Positions 51,874 to 61,498 of a stretch of 64,000 bases of DNA are shown here, in pieces. A program made the translations under genes and the position numbers. How positions within the stretch are numbered: the first letter of the stretch is position 1; each line of letters starts with the position of its first letter. Source of the DNA: Actinoplanes sp. TBRC 11911 (GTDB lineage: Bacteria > Actinomycetota > Actinomycetes > Mycobacteriales > Micromonosporaceae). The stretch spans positions 558,001 through 622,000 of the forward strand of contig NZ_JABBNC010000001.1 in the NCBI RefSeq assembly GCF_012933445.1. Reading direction: 5' to 3'. The notes under the pieces were generated by a model. That model did no database searches. It was not told where the DNA came from and saw only the letters and a program-made list of their open reading frames with translations.

Positions 51874-52692
51874 ATGTTCCGTACCAGGAAGTCAAAGGCA
51901 ATCGGCGGCGCGGCCGCGACCCTGATCGCGGCGACCGCGGTCACCGTCGCCCTCCCGGGCTTGGCACAGGCACACGACGGCGGCCAGAAGCCCACCGTCG
52001 TTCTCGTCCACGGCGCGTTCGCCGACTCGAGCGGCTGGGATGCCGTCACGAAGAAGCTCCTCGACGACGGCTACCCGGTCGTCGCCGACCCGAACCCGCT
52101 CCGCGGCGTCGCCTCCGACGCCGCGGCGCTGCGCAGCCTGCTGACCACCATCAGCGGCCCCGTCGTCCTGGTCGGCCACTCGTACGGCGGCAGCGTCATC
52201 TCGGCCGCCGCGACCGGCGACACCAACGTCAAGGCGCTGGTGTACGTCGCCGCCTTCCTCCCGGAGACCGGGGAAAGCGCGTCCGGGCTGAGCGCGAAGT
52301 TCCCCGGCAGCACCCTCGGCGCCGCCCTCAAGCAGGTCCCGCAGCCCGGCGGCCGCACCGACCTCTACATCGACCCGACCCTGTTCCGGCAGCAGTTCGC
52401 CGCCGACGTCCCCGCCGGCCAGGCCCGCCTGTACTCCATCGACCAGCGCCCGATCGACGCGGCCGCCCTGGACGAGAAGTCGGCCGGACCGCAGGCGTGG
52501 CACACCATCAAGAGCTACGACCTCATCTCCGGAGCCGACAAGAACATTCCGCCGGCCGCCCAGGAATTCATGGCCAAGCGCGCCCACAGCGTCACCCAGG
52601 TCGTCAACGGCGCCTCGCACATGGTCTTCGTCTCGCACTCGGCCACCACCGCCGCGTTCATCGAACGCGCCGCGCGCGACACCGCGAAGTAG
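51874..52692 (+). CDS. Exported alpha/beta hydrolase (EstC-like)
   Basis: The 272-residue protein has a signal peptide (ending LPGLAQA, about residue 33), the motif LVHGAFADSSGW, nucleophile GHSYGGSVI, and His in GASHMVFVSHS. It belongs to the same subfamily as the cytoplasmic enzyme at 38282-38995 but is secreted. Ester or amide hydrolysis outside the cell is likely; substrate unknown. It diverges from the four-helix protein gene, and a strong terminator follows. Confidence 0.87.
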   Translation: MFRTRKSKAIGGAAATLIAATAVTVALPGLAQAHDGGQKPTVVLVHGAFADSSGWDAVTKKLLDDGYPVVADPNPLRGVASDAAALRSLLTTISGPVVLVGHSYGGSVISAAATGDTNVKALVYVAAFLPETGESASGLSAKFPGSTLGAALKQVPQPGGRTDLYIDPTLFRQQFAADVPAGQARLYSIDQRPIDAAALDEKSAGPQAWHTIKSYDLISGADKNIPPAAQEFMAKRAHSVTQVVNGASHMVFVSHSATTAAFIERAARDTAK

Positions 52693-52701
52693 CCCCGAGC
52701 C

Positions 52702-52733
52702 GCGAGTGGCGGGTCCGCCATCCCGCCACTCGC
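52702..52733 (+). terminator. Rho-independent terminator after the exported hydrolase
   Basis: GCGAGTGGCGGG and its exact complement form a 12-base stem with an 8-base loop, followed by TTTCT. Confidence 0.8.
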
Positions 52734-52762
52734 TTTCTCGCCGACGCTTGCGCGTGCATCCG

Positions 52763-53911
52763 TCAGGACAGGGACCCGATCAGCAGACCGAGGCACATCT
52801 CGTCCGCGGTGCCGTCGCCCCACACCACGTAGCGCGGCGGGAGCTGACGAAGCTGCGGCAACAGCTTGCGCAAACCCGCGTCATGGGTGCAGGTGACCCG
52901 CAGGACGTCGTCGCGGGTGAGCCGCACCGGCGCCGGCAGCGGGCGGAGGGCCTGGTCGTCGAAGTTGTACTGCGGGATGTCGAGCAAGGTCCGCGCGCCG
53001 GCCGTTCCCGGGTTCAGCTCGATCTTGATGGAACGGCCGAGCAGGTGCATGTGGCCGGCCGCGGCGTACACGGTGGCCTCACCCGGCATCGGATAGTCGC
53101 AGTGCTGGACGTTCCCGGGGACCGGCCGGCCGCCGCTGCACTGCTGCGCGAGGCCGTCCGCCGTGCCGCCGACCTCCGCGCCGAAGCGCCGGCCGACGTC
53201 CTTGACCGCGGCGGCCCGATCACAGAGCGGGCCGCTCTCCTGGGCGGTGCAGGGCAGCTCGATCGGCGCCCCGAGCTGGAACGTCTCCAGCTTCTGCATG
53301 GCCGCGGACTGCCCGGCGAGGCGTAACCGGATGCTCGACTGGTCGGTCTGGCCCGACTTCCCGCCGGTCGCCAACAGGTTGTAGTGCACCTGCATGACCA
53401 ACTGGCTGCCCGGCGGCATCTCGTATCCCAGATGCTCGCCGAGCAGCACCTCGTTCGCGCCGGGCGCCCAGTGGGCCACCCACGCGTCGCCGGTGACGCC
53501 GGAGTCGCCGAAGCACTGCCAGCCCTCGCCCGGAGTCTTCTGGTCGAGCGCCCGAGCCTCGCCGACCGCGTCGGGAGCGATCCGGAAGAAGATCGCGTGG
53601 TGCACGATATCCGCGTTCTGCGGCAGGAACTGGCTGCCGGTCAGGTAGGACGTGGTGGTGATGTGCGGATCCACCAGGAAACAGCGGTACTCGTCGGTGC
53701 CGCCGCCCGGCGCCACCGGCGTGTACGGCTGGGGCATCTTCAGCGTGGTGAAGCTTTCGCCGGCCCGCAGCGGCGCCGTGGTCAGCGGGCCTTGCTGGTG
53801 GCCGCTGTGGGCCGACGAGCTCGGGGGTGGCGCGGCCGCCGGTTCACCGGTGCCGCCGCACGCCGCCGCCACGGCTAAGACGGCCGCCACGGCCATGATC
53901 CGCTTGCCCAT
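52763..53911 (-). CDS. Copper type II monooxygenase-like (PHM-fold) lipoprotein
   Basis: The 382-residue lipoprotein (signal with Cys about 18 in VAAACGG, then a Ser/Pro linker) resembles the copper core of peptidylglycine alpha-hydroxylating and dopamine-beta monooxygenases. All likely ligands are present in order: His 104/105 (DIVHHAIFF), His 176 (MQVHYN), His 287/289 (GHMHLLG) and Met 372 (ADEMCL). At least six Cys could form disulfides. It would act outside the membrane using ascorbate-like reductant and O2; the bacterial substrate is unknown. ATG 53911 gives the lipoprotein signal directly. Confidence 0.82.
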   Translation of the reverse strand: MGKRIMAVAAVLAVAAACGGTGEPAAAPPPSSSAHSGHQQGPLTTAPLRAGESFTTLKMPQPYTPVAPGGGTDEYRCFLVDPHITTTSYLTGSQFLPQNADIVHHAIFFRIAPDAVGEARALDQKTPGEGWQCFGDSGVTGDAWVAHWAPGANEVLLGEHLGYEMPPGSQLVMQVHYNLLATGGKSGQTDQSSIRLRLAGQSAAMQKLETFQLGAPIELPCTAQESGPLCDRAAAVKDVGRRFGAEVGGTADGLAQQCSGGRPVPGNVQHCDYPMPGEATVYAAAGHMHLLGRSIKIELNPGTAGARTLLDIPQYNFDDQALRPLPAPVRLTRDDVLRVTCTHDAGLRKLLPQLRQLPPRYVVWGDGTADEMCLGLLIGSLS

Positions 53912-54046
53912 CCCGGCGCGTCCCACCCCGTGCCCCCTCACCGTCGGCCCGAGACGACGCTCACCGGCGTCGCTTCCCCGGATTCTTTCGGAGACCGGCC
54001 CCACGCGCATCCGGGTTCCTCCCTGGGTGCGTTCCCCGGTTACGCG

Positions 54047-54832
54047 TCACCAGGTCGCGAACACCCGGGCCTGCCCGCCCGACCCGTCCTGATAGGGAAT
54101 CAACCCCACGGTCAGCGTCGCGCCGCGCCGCGGAACCCGGTCCAGGTTCGCGATGTTCTCCACCCCGTATCGGTCCGCGCCGGTCAGGATCAGATGCGTG
54201 TCAAAGGTTTCGGAGACACCCGGATCGATGCTGAGCGTGTCCACCCCGAGGCTGCGGATCCGCCGCTTGTCCAGCAGCCATTCACAGGCCGCCGCGCTGA
54301 AGCCCGGGAAGTGCAGCCCGCCGGCCGCGTCGCTTCCCCGGTACGCCCGTACGTCCCCCGACTTACGGGCCCAGCCGCTGAACATGACGACCGCCGCGTC
54401 GCGCGGGATCCGGTCGTATCGGCGCTCGTACGCGACCAGGTCGGCCACGCTCACCGTGGTGTCCGGTTCCCGGGCGGCCCGCGCACTGATGTCGACGATC
54501 ACCAGCGGCGTGATGAGTTCGGCCAACGACAATTCCTCCGACGTACGCCCACCCGCCGTGAAGTGGGCCGGAGCATCGACGTGCGTGCCGAAGTGCTCGA
54601 GGATCCGCCACTCCTGCATGTAATATCCGTCCGCCTCGATGCTGGTGGCGGTGCGCCGCACGGGCTCCTCCCCCGGCTCGAACGCGGGAAAGGCCGTGGT
54701 CACCGGGTGGGTCAGGTCCTGTAACCCGCTCCGGCCGGCCGAGGCCATCGCCGGCGTGGGCGCGGCGAGCGCGACGGCCCCGGCCGACGCACCGAAGAGC
54801 AGAGAACGTCTGGTAACGGTGTGAGTACACAT
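54047..54832 (-). CDS. Tat-exported cyclase-family (kynurenine formamidase-like) hydrolase
   Basis: The 261-residue protein has a twin-arginine signal (TRRSLLFGASAGAVALAAP) and the cyclase motif EHFGTHVDAPAHF (metal-binding His/Asp). The family comprises metal-dependent amidohydrolases such as arylformamidase and isatin hydrolase; substrate unknown. Export by Tat implies folding with its metal in the cytoplasm. It lies near the copper lipoprotein gene on the same strand but 135 bp apart. Confidence 0.87.
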   Translation of the reverse strand: MCTHTVTRRSLLFGASAGAVALAAPTPAMASAGRSGLQDLTHPVTTAFPAFEPGEEPVRRTATSIEADGYYMQEWRILEHFGTHVDAPAHFTAGGRTSEELSLAELITPLVIVDISARAAREPDTTVSVADLVAYERRYDRIPRDAAVVMFSGWARKSGDVRAYRGSDAAGGLHFPGFSAAACEWLLDKRRIRSLGVDTLSIDPGVSETFDTHLILTGADRYGVENIANLDRVPRRGATLTVGLIPYQDGSGGQARVFATW

Positions 54833-54873
54833 AGTCGTAAGTTAGTCGTCATCGCCGCCGCGCCGAACCCACC

Positions 54874-55689
54874 TCAGATCTTCGCGGCGAAAGCACGCAA
54901 TTCCTCGTTGAAACGTGTGGCGTCCTCACGGAACGGTGTGTGGCCGACGCCCTCGTAATAGGAGGCGGTGGCGTTCGGGATCAGCGCCGCCAAATGTTCG
55001 CTCATGGCGGGCAGGATGACGCGGTCCAGCGTGCCGTGCACGATCAGCACCGGCAGGTCGAGGTCGGCATAGAGATCGTCGTGGTCGATCGTCCGGCTCA
55101 GCAGCGCCTCGCGCACGGCCGGCGGCACCACCGCGGTGTAGCCGAGGACGCGATAGAACTCGTCGGGCCCCGGCTCCCGCTCCCGGCACAGACGCACGAA
55201 CGACTCGACCGCGCGCATGCTCTCGGCGACGTCGGTGGCGAGCAGTCCGGGCAGGCACCCGGCGAATTCCGGGCCGAGGAAACGCATCGCGGAGTCGCCC
55301 ATTCGCGAGGTCGCGGCGACCAATACGACACCGCCCAGGGCACCCGCGCCGTACGACCGCAGATAGTCACCGATCACAATTCCGCCGTACGACCAGCCGC
55401 ACAGGATCGGGCGTTCCAGGTCGAGCTCGGCGAGCACGGCGTTGACGTCGTCGGCCCACCGGTCGCTGTCGCCGTAACCGTCCGGCGGTCGCGCCGAGCG
55501 ACCGTGTCCGCGCAGATCCAGCGTGACGAGCCGGAATCGGTCCGCCAGGTCGGATCGCAGTTGTGCGTCCCAAGCCATTCCACATTGCGAAAGCCCGTGC
55601 ATGAACACCACGGCTTGCGCGCCGACCGGCCCGGCCTCTTCGACGTACAGTTCTGTTTCCCCGCCACCGGGGATGCGATGAGTAGTCAT
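54874..55689 (-). CDS. Alpha/beta hydrolase
   Basis: The 271-residue protein has VVFMHGLSQCGMAW (oxyanion region), GWSYGGIVIGDYL (Ser), VLIVHGTLDRVI (Asp) and EGVGHTPFRED (His), a complete triad. There is no signal peptide. It resembles the haloperoxidase/epoxide-hydrolase branch, but substrate is not predictable. The ATG at 55689 starts MTTHRIPGGGETEL; the longer open frame upstream is antisense-derived. It lies 41 bp downstream of the cyclase gene's start on the same strand. Confidence 0.85.
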   Translation of the reverse strand: MTTHRIPGGGETELYVEEAGPVGAQAVVFMHGLSQCGMAWDAQLRSDLADRFRLVTLDLRGHGRSARPPDGYGDSDRWADDVNAVLAELDLERPILCGWSYGGIVIGDYLRSYGAGALGGVVLVAATSRMGDSAMRFLGPEFAGCLPGLLATDVAESMRAVESFVRLCREREPGPDEFYRVLGYTAVVPPAVREALLSRTIDHDDLYADLDLPVLIVHGTLDRVILPAMSEHLAALIPNATASYYEGVGHTPFREDATRFNEELRAFAAKI

Positions 55690-55766
55690 GAACGCACACG
55701 CTAGGAACGGGCGGTCCGGAGCACATCGGGATGATTGACGACTCCGAGGCGTACGGGAATCGGTAA

Positions 55767-58151
55767 TTATATGGATCGTCCGGCGGCCCAGACGGCGATC
55801 TGGGCGCGCGACCGCATGTCGAGTTTGTCCATGATGTGCGCGATGTGGCTGGCGACCGTCTTCTCGCTGATCCCCAGCTCGGTGCCGATCCGGCGGTTGG
55901 TGAGGCCACGCGCCACGAGTGCGCACACCTGACGTTCCCGCGCGGACAACGGGTCGGAGTCGGGCGCCGGCACCGTGGCGAGCCCGGCGGCCTCGTCGGC
56001 CGGCAACGTCAGCCCCACGGCCCACGCACGTTCAAATTCCACCGGCGACAACCGCTTGCGTACGGCGTGCAGGTCGGCCACCAGCACCACCCGGTCGGCC
56101 GGAGCGAGCGGGACCCCGATGCGTTCCAGCAACGCCTGCGCGGCCGCGAACAAGGTGACGGCACGGTTGTCGGCACCCGCGTCCGCGGCGACCCCGGCGA
56201 GGCCCGCCAGACATTCGCCGATGCCTTGCCGGTTTCCGGTCTGCCGCTGCAGGGACAGGCTCTCCACGAACCGGCGACGGGCCCCGGCACCGTCATGCTG
56301 GATCCGGCTGACCTGACCGAGCTTGTGCAGCGCGGACGCGATCCCGGGGGTGCCGCGAAGCTCACGCCACAGCGCCAGGCTGCTTTCGTAGAGGCCGGCC
56401 GCGCGTACCGTGTCGCCGTCCAGCCGCGCCAGGTCGCCGAGCAGGTTGAGCGCCCCGGCGACGCGATCCTTGAGCCCGTGTTCGCGGTAGAGCGCCAGGC
56501 TCTCCCGCAACGTGCTCGCCGCGTGCGCGTAGTCGCCCTCGTGATAGGCGACCAGAGCGAGATCGCCGACCAGCGGAAGCCCGCCGACGGTGTCACCGGC
56601 CCGCCGGTAGGCGTCCAGGCTCTCGGCGAACAATCCGCTGGCCGCCGAGTAATCGCGCTGGTCGAAGGTGACGTGCCCGAGTACGTGCAGCGCCTCCGCC
56701 AGCGACCCCCGGTCGGTCCGGCGCCGCCCGAGAGCGACGGCTTCGTCGAGATGCGCCCGCGCGGCGTCGCTGTCGCCCTGCCGCCAGGCCAGCGTGCCGG
56801 CGCCCAGCAACGCCTGCGTACGCCCCCGGCCCGTGGCCTTGCTCAGCGTCAGCGCTTTGGCCAGCCACCCGCGCCCCTCGTCGACGAGACCGCGCTGGAA
56901 CCAGAAGTACCAGAGCGCCGCCACGAGTTCGAGGCCGCGATCCGCGTCCGCCCGGGTCGCTCCGTCGCGCAACGTCCAGGCCAGCGCCGTCCGCAGGTTG
57001 TCCAGCTCGGCCTCCAGGGCGTCGCGCTGACGCTGCTGGTCCGGCCCGCGCAGCCCGGCCTCGGCCGCGACCGCCACCCGATGGAAGTAGACGGCGTGGT
57101 CCCGCCGGGCCGGCTGCTCCTCGCCGGCCGCGGCCAGGGCCTCGGCGGCGTACTCACGAATCGTCTCCAGCATGGTGAACCGCGGTTCGCCGGTATCGGC
57201 CGCGCGCCGCAGCAGGCTCTGGTCGAGCAACACGTGGGCAAGGTCGGCGGCCCCGGGTGCCAGCGCCTCCAGCGCCGGTAGCGAGCAACCGCCGGCGAAC
57301 ACGGCGAGCCGGCGCAACAGGGCCTGCTCGTCGGGGGTGAGCAGGTCGTAGCTCCAGGCGATGCTGACGCGCATGGTCCGCAGCCGCTCCGGGAGGTCGC
57401 GGGCACCGCCGGTCAGCATCGGCAGCCGGCGCGTCAGACGTGCCAGCAGGGCCGCCGGCCCGAGCATCGTGGTGCGGGCCGCCGCGAGTTCGATCGCCAG
57501 GGGCAGGCCGTCGAGCCGCCGGCAGATCTCCGCGACCCGGTCCAGGTCGTCGGCGCCGAAGACAAGGTCCGGACGTACCTCGTGGGATCGTTCGACGAAA
57601 AGTCGCACCGCGTCGTACTCGGCCAGGCGCTCGGCGGGATCCCCTGGTGCCGGCAGCGACAGCGGGGGCACGTCGATAACCCGCTCGCCGGAGATCCCCA
57701 GCCGGGACCGGCTGGTGGCGAGCACCGTCAGACCGGGGCAGGCCACCAGGAGCTCGGCCAGGAACGGCCCGCAGCCCAGCAGATGTTCCACGTTGTCCAG
57801 CAGCAGGAGCGTGCGGCGCGGGGACAGGAACTCCCGCAACGCCTCGTCGACCGTCTCGTCGGGCGCGCCGACGCCGAGCGCCCGCGCCACCGTGACCGCG
57901 ACGAGCCGTACGTCGCCGATCGACGCGAGCGGGACGTAGCCGGCACCGTCGAAGCCCGTGTCGAGCTCCAGAGCCGCGTGGGCGGCCAGCCTCGTCTTGC
58001 CCACGCCGGACGGGCCGGTCAGCGTGAGCAGCCGCACCGACGGGCGCAGCACCAGCTCCCGGACGGCGGCGATCTCCCGGCGCCGGCCGATCATGGTGGA
58101 CAAGCTCGCTGGCCGGCGTCCGATCCATGTCAATCCGGAAGGCTTCATCAC
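55767..58151 (-). CDS. Large ATP-binding LuxR-family regulator
   Basis: The 794-residue protein has Walker A TGPSGVGKT (about 45-53), Walker B TLLLLDNVEH, ATSRSRLGISGE and LPLAIELAAARTTML (NB-ARC/STAND ATPase pattern), a TPR-like region (about 380-690), and a C-terminal LuxR helix-turn-helix (LSARERQVCALVARGLTNRR; ISEKTVASHIAHIMDKL). STAND regulators respond to an inducer by ATP-driven assembly. It diverges from an AraC gene and could control it or the hydrolase downstream. Confidence 0.9.
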   Translation of the reverse strand: MMKPSGLTWIGRRPASLSTMIGRRREIAAVRELVLRPSVRLLTLTGPSGVGKTRLAAHAALELDTGFDGAGYVPLASIGDVRLVAVTVARALGVGAPDETVDEALREFLSPRRTLLLLDNVEHLLGCGPFLAELLVACPGLTVLATSRSRLGISGERVIDVPPLSLPAPGDPAERLAEYDAVRLFVERSHEVRPDLVFGADDLDRVAEICRRLDGLPLAIELAAARTTMLGPAALLARLTRRLPMLTGGARDLPERLRTMRVSIAWSYDLLTPDEQALLRRLAVFAGGCSLPALEALAPGAADLAHVLLDQSLLRRAADTGEPRFTMLETIREYAAEALAAAGEEQPARRDHAVYFHRVAVAAEAGLRGPDQQRQRDALEAELDNLRTALAWTLRDGATRADADRGLELVAALWYFWFQRGLVDEGRGWLAKALTLSKATGRGRTQALLGAGTLAWRQGDSDAARAHLDEAVALGRRRTDRGSLAEALHVLGHVTFDQRDYSAASGLFAESLDAYRRAGDTVGGLPLVGDLALVAYHEGDYAHAASTLRESLALYREHGLKDRVAGALNLLGDLARLDGDTVRAAGLYESSLALWRELRGTPGIASALHKLGQVSRIQHDGAGARRRFVESLSLQRQTGNRQGIGECLAGLAGVAADAGADNRAVTLFAAAQALLERIGVPLAPADRVVLVADLHAVRKRLSPVEFERAWAVGLTLPADEAAGLATVPAPDSDPLSARERQVCALVARGLTNRRIGTELGISEKTVASHIAHIMDKLDMRSRAQIAVWAAGRSI

Positions 58152-58259
58152 CGACCCGACCTCTCACGGCCGCGACCCGCCGCGATTGTACGACCATTCG
58201 CGCGGCCGCCGCTTGATCCAGCAAGCCGAGCAACCCTCGGATATCATCGAGATCGGCTC

Positions 58260-59201
58260 ATGGACGCGATTAGCACGCTCATCCGGATGGCGCGGCTGGA
58301 CTGCGCCGTCGACCTGCGCTGCCTGGTCTCGGGCTCCTACGTCCTCGACAACCCGCCCGCGGCGCCCGGAAACGTGCCCTTCCACGTCCTCCTCGAGGGG
58401 CACTGCAAAGCGGAGATCGGCAACCGCACGGTGGATCTGCGCGCGGGCGACGTCCTCGTCCTGTCCCGCGGCCAGCGCCACGTCATGCGGGTCATCGCCG
58501 ACACCCCCACCCTTTCCGCCGAGCGTCAGCAGGGCGACGCGATGGAGACCGTACGCGACGAGGGCACACCGACCGTCGATCTCTTCTGCGGGCATTACCT
58601 CTATCGGCCGGGCGCGGGCGAGATGCTTTTCGCCGGCCTGCCCGACGTCATGCACGCCTCCTTCGATCTCGTCACCGGCTCGCCCCTGCTGCTGCTCGGA
58701 GACCTCATCCGCCGGGAGGCGACCTTCGACGGTCCGGGTGCCGGGGCGATGCTGGCGTCGCTGTGCGAGGCGGTCCTCACGCTCGTGCTCCGCGGCGACG
58801 GCCGGCTCCACCCCGCCGCCACGATGCCCAGCGCGCCGTGGACCGCCGTCCCGGACGCGGGTCTGCGCGCGGTGGTCAACGCCGTGGTGAGCGAGCCGCA
58901 GCGGAACTGGACGATCGCCGAGCTGGCCCGCATCGCCGGTGTCTCCCGGGCCACCCTGACCCGGCACTTCTCCGCCACCACCGGGATGGGCGTCGCCGAT
59001 TTCGTGACCCGCACCCGGATGACGATCGCGGCCGAGCTGCTGACCAGCACCACCGGCAGCATCGACGACATCGCGGCCGGCGTCGGGTACCGATCGGCGT
59101 CCGCGTTCGGCAAGGCGTTTCGCAGCGCCACCGGCAGCACACCGGCCCGGATGCGCCGCGATGCCACCGAACAGGTCCGCACGCGAGCGAACCAAACCTG
59201 A
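58260..59201 (+). CDS. AraC-family regulator with cupin sensor
   Basis: The 313-residue protein has an N-terminal cupin_6-type domain (PFHVLLEGHCKAEIGNRTVDLRAGD in part) and a C-terminal double helix-turn-helix (WTIAELARIAGVSRATLTRHF; IDDIAAGVGYRSASAFGKAF). It precedes the flavoprotein-aquaporin operon on the same strand by 135 bp, so it is probably its activator; it also diverges from the LuxR gene. Confidence 0.88.
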   Translation: MDAISTLIRMARLDCAVDLRCLVSGSYVLDNPPAAPGNVPFHVLLEGHCKAEIGNRTVDLRAGDVLVLSRGQRHVMRVIADTPTLSAERQQGDAMETVRDEGTPTVDLFCGHYLYRPGAGEMLFAGLPDVMHASFDLVTGSPLLLLGDLIRREATFDGPGAGAMLASLCEAVLTLVLRGDGRLHPAATMPSAPWTAVPDAGLRAVVNAVVSEPQRNWTIAELARIAGVSRATLTRHFSATTGMGVADFVTRTRMTIAAELLTSTTGSIDDIAAGVGYRSASAFGKAFRSATGSTPARMRRDATEQVRTRANQT

Positions 59202-59336
59202 AGTACAAGGACACTTTCGGTACGCTTGTGCTATTTCCTGCCCCTATTCCGTGGGTCCACGCAGTATCGTTTTCGGCACGTGATTTGACCCACCGAAGTC
59301 CCGTGAATAGGTGCCGGAGACTTTCGTCTGGTCAGT

Positions 59337-60731
59337 GTGACTGACTTGAATTCGTGGTCCGAAGCCACGGCCCGCCTGAACCGAATCCTGTCCGGCGACA
59401 TTGACGCCGAGCACATCCTCAGCCCCGGCGACAGCCGATTCCAGGAAGCAGCACGCGTGTGGAACGGCGCGGTCGATGCCGCACCGGCGATGATCGTTCG
59501 AAGCGGGTCGGCCATCGAGGTTCAGTACGCGGTGCGCGCCGCTCGCGAGGCCGGCGTGCCCCTCTCGGTCAAGGGCGGCGGGCACGACTGGGCCGGGCGA
59601 TCCGCGGGCGTCCCGGGCGGCCTGGTCATCGACCTGGCCGGAATGCGGCAGGTCGACGTGCAACCGGCGACCCGCACCGCCACGGTCGGCGGCGGCGCCA
59701 CCGCGGGCGACGTGATCGGCGCGGGCGCCCCGCACGGGTTGGTCACGGCCACCGGCACGTCGGCCACCGTCGGCATGGCCGGTTTCGCCATGGGCGGTGG
59801 CTACGGCCCGGGGGCGGCCAAATACGGGCTGGCCCTCGACAATGTGATCTCGGCGCAGGTCGTGCTGGCCGATGGCCGGCTCGTGACCGCCGACGCGACC
59901 ACCGAGCCGGATCTGCTGTGGGCGATCAAGGGCGGCGGCGGGAACTTCGGGGTCGTCACGTCCCTGGAAATGCGGATGCACACGCTCGAGACCGCGCTGT
60001 CCGGATTCCTGATCTTCGGCCCGCACCAGGCCGCCCAGGTGTGGCACGGCATCGAGGACATCGTCGCCGACGCGCCGGAGGACCTGCTGGTCGACAGCGC
60101 CTTCATCACCTCGCCCGAGGGCGACCCGGCCATCCTGGTCTCGCCCACGTGGCTGGGCGAGCACGCGGCCGGCGAACCGTACCTGGACCGGCTCCGCAGC
60201 CTCGGCACGGTATTCGCCTCGCAGATCGGCCCGGTCCCGTGGTCCGCGATGATCGGCTTCGTCGACACCATCGCGCCGCCCGGCCGCCACTACCGGCTGC
60301 GCACCCGCACCGTCGCCGGGTTCTCCGACGACGTCGTGGCGACGCTGCTCGCGGCCGGCAATGGGCGGACCTCGCCGTTCTCGACGCTTCCGCTGCACTC
60401 CTTCCGCGGCGCGGCCGCGCGCGTGCCCGCGGACGCGACCGCCTTCGCGCTGCGCGTGCCGCATTACATGGTCGAGATCATCGGCTCGTGGGAGCCCGGC
60501 GATCCGCGCGCGGACGAACACCGCCGGTGGGTCGAGCACACCGCCGACGCGCTCGCCGAACACGCTCTGCCCGGCGGCTACGTCAACCTCCTCGGCCCCG
60601 ACGAGACCGACCGGGCCGCGGACACCTTCGGCGCCAACACCGCCCGGCTGCTGGCCGCCAAGGCCACCTACGACCCGCAGAACATCTTCAACGCCGTGCC
60701 GCTTCCGCAACGTCCGAAAGGTGCCTCATGA
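59337..60731 (+). CDS. FAD-linked oxidase of the BBE family (histidyl-FAD)
   Basis: The 464-residue protein has the FAD-binding_4 domain with VKGGGHDWAGRSAG, where His 83 is the usual covalent flavin site, and AGFAMGGGYGPGAAKYGLALD. No Cys is present in the segment normally bearing the second covalent link, so mono-covalent FAD is expected. The C-terminal berberine-bridge domain (YVNLLGPDE; RLLAAKATYDPQNIFN) is complete. Such oxidases act on sugars, polyphenols or secondary metabolites. The GTG start lies just after TGGTCAGT. The stop overlaps the aquaporin ATG. Confidence 0.88.
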   Translation: MTDLNSWSEATARLNRILSGDIDAEHILSPGDSRFQEAARVWNGAVDAAPAMIVRSGSAIEVQYAVRAAREAGVPLSVKGGGHDWAGRSAGVPGGLVIDLAGMRQVDVQPATRTATVGGGATAGDVIGAGAPHGLVTATGTSATVGMAGFAMGGGYGPGAAKYGLALDNVISAQVVLADGRLVTADATTEPDLLWAIKGGGGNFGVVTSLEMRMHTLETALSGFLIFGPHQAAQVWHGIEDIVADAPEDLLVDSAFITSPEGDPAILVSPTWLGEHAAGEPYLDRLRSLGTVFASQIGPVPWSAMIGFVDTIAPPGRHYRLRTRTVAGFSDDVVATLLAAGNGRTSPFSTLPLHSFRGAAARVPADATAFALRVPHYMVEIIGSWEPGDPRADEHRRWVEHTADALAEHALPGGYVNLLGPDETDRAADTFGANTARLLAAKATYDPQNIFNAVPLPQRPKGAS

Positions 60732-61498
60732 CCGACAACCAACCGGCGGGCCTGTTCGGCCATCCGTTCAGCAACACCCTGCGCGCCGCCGTCGGCGAAT
60801 TCGTCGGGACGTTCATCCTGGTCCTCGCGATCACCGCGACCGCCGTCGCGGCCGCGCTGGCCAAGCCGGTGGCCGGGCCCGCCTACAGTTCCGCCGCGAT
60901 CCCGATGGCGGGCGCTTTAGCGCTGGCCGCCGTGATCGCGGGATTCGGGCACGTCACCGGCGCACACGTGAACCCGGCGGTGACCATCGCCCTCGCCGTG
61001 CGCAACCGGTTCCCCTGGCGGGCCGTCCCGGCATACCTGATCGCCCAGTTCCTCGGCTCCATCGTGGCGGCCCTCATCGTCTGGATCATGTACGGCGATC
61101 GGGGACGCGACCGCGCACTGCTCGGCGCCCCCGTCCCGGCCGTGGGTGCACTGCGCACGCTCGGCATCGAGGCCGTGATGACCTTCATCCTGGTCTGCGT
61201 GGTCTATGCCGTGGCCACCGACCCGCGTGTCTCACGGGCATCCGCCGCCGTCTGCATAGGATTCGCTCTCGGCGTCTGCATCTACATCAGCGGGCCGGCG
61301 ACCGGTGCCGGCGTGAACCCGGCACGGGCGTTGGGTCCGATGCTCGTCGCCGGCCAGTGGACGAGCTGGTGGGCGTACCTGGTGGGCCCGGTCGTCGGCG
61401 GTTTCGTCGCGGTTTGCCTGTACGACTTCGTCCTGCGCCCGACGCACCCGATCCTCGAGAGCCCCGCGCCGTCACCCGGCCTCGTCGTCGGCCGGTGA
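60728..61498 (+). CDS. MIP-family channel (aquaporin/glycerol facilitator type)
   Basis: The 256-residue protein has six membrane helices and both half-helix motifs: HVNPAVT (Asn about 82) and GVNPARAL (Asn about 197). The residue after the second NPA is Arg, as in all conducting MIPs. It passes water or small neutral solutes. Translation is coupled to the upstream flavoprotein (ATGA), an unusual pairing that could mean transport of the oxidase substrate or product, for example a small polyol, or of H2O2. The 3' end overlaps the convergent acyl carrier protein gene by 27 bp. Confidence 0.92.
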   Translation: MTDNQPAGLFGHPFSNTLRAAVGEFVGTFILVLAITATAVAAALAKPVAGPAYSSAAIPMAGALALAAVIAGFGHVTGAHVNPAVTIALAVRNRFPWRAVPAYLIAQFLGSIVAALIVWIMYGDRGRDRALLGAPVPAVGALRTLGIEAVMTFILVCVVYAVATDPRVSRASAAVCIGFALGVCIYISGPATGAGVNPARALGPMLVAGQWTSWWAYLVGPVVGGFVAVCLYDFVLRPTHPILESPAPSPGLVVGR

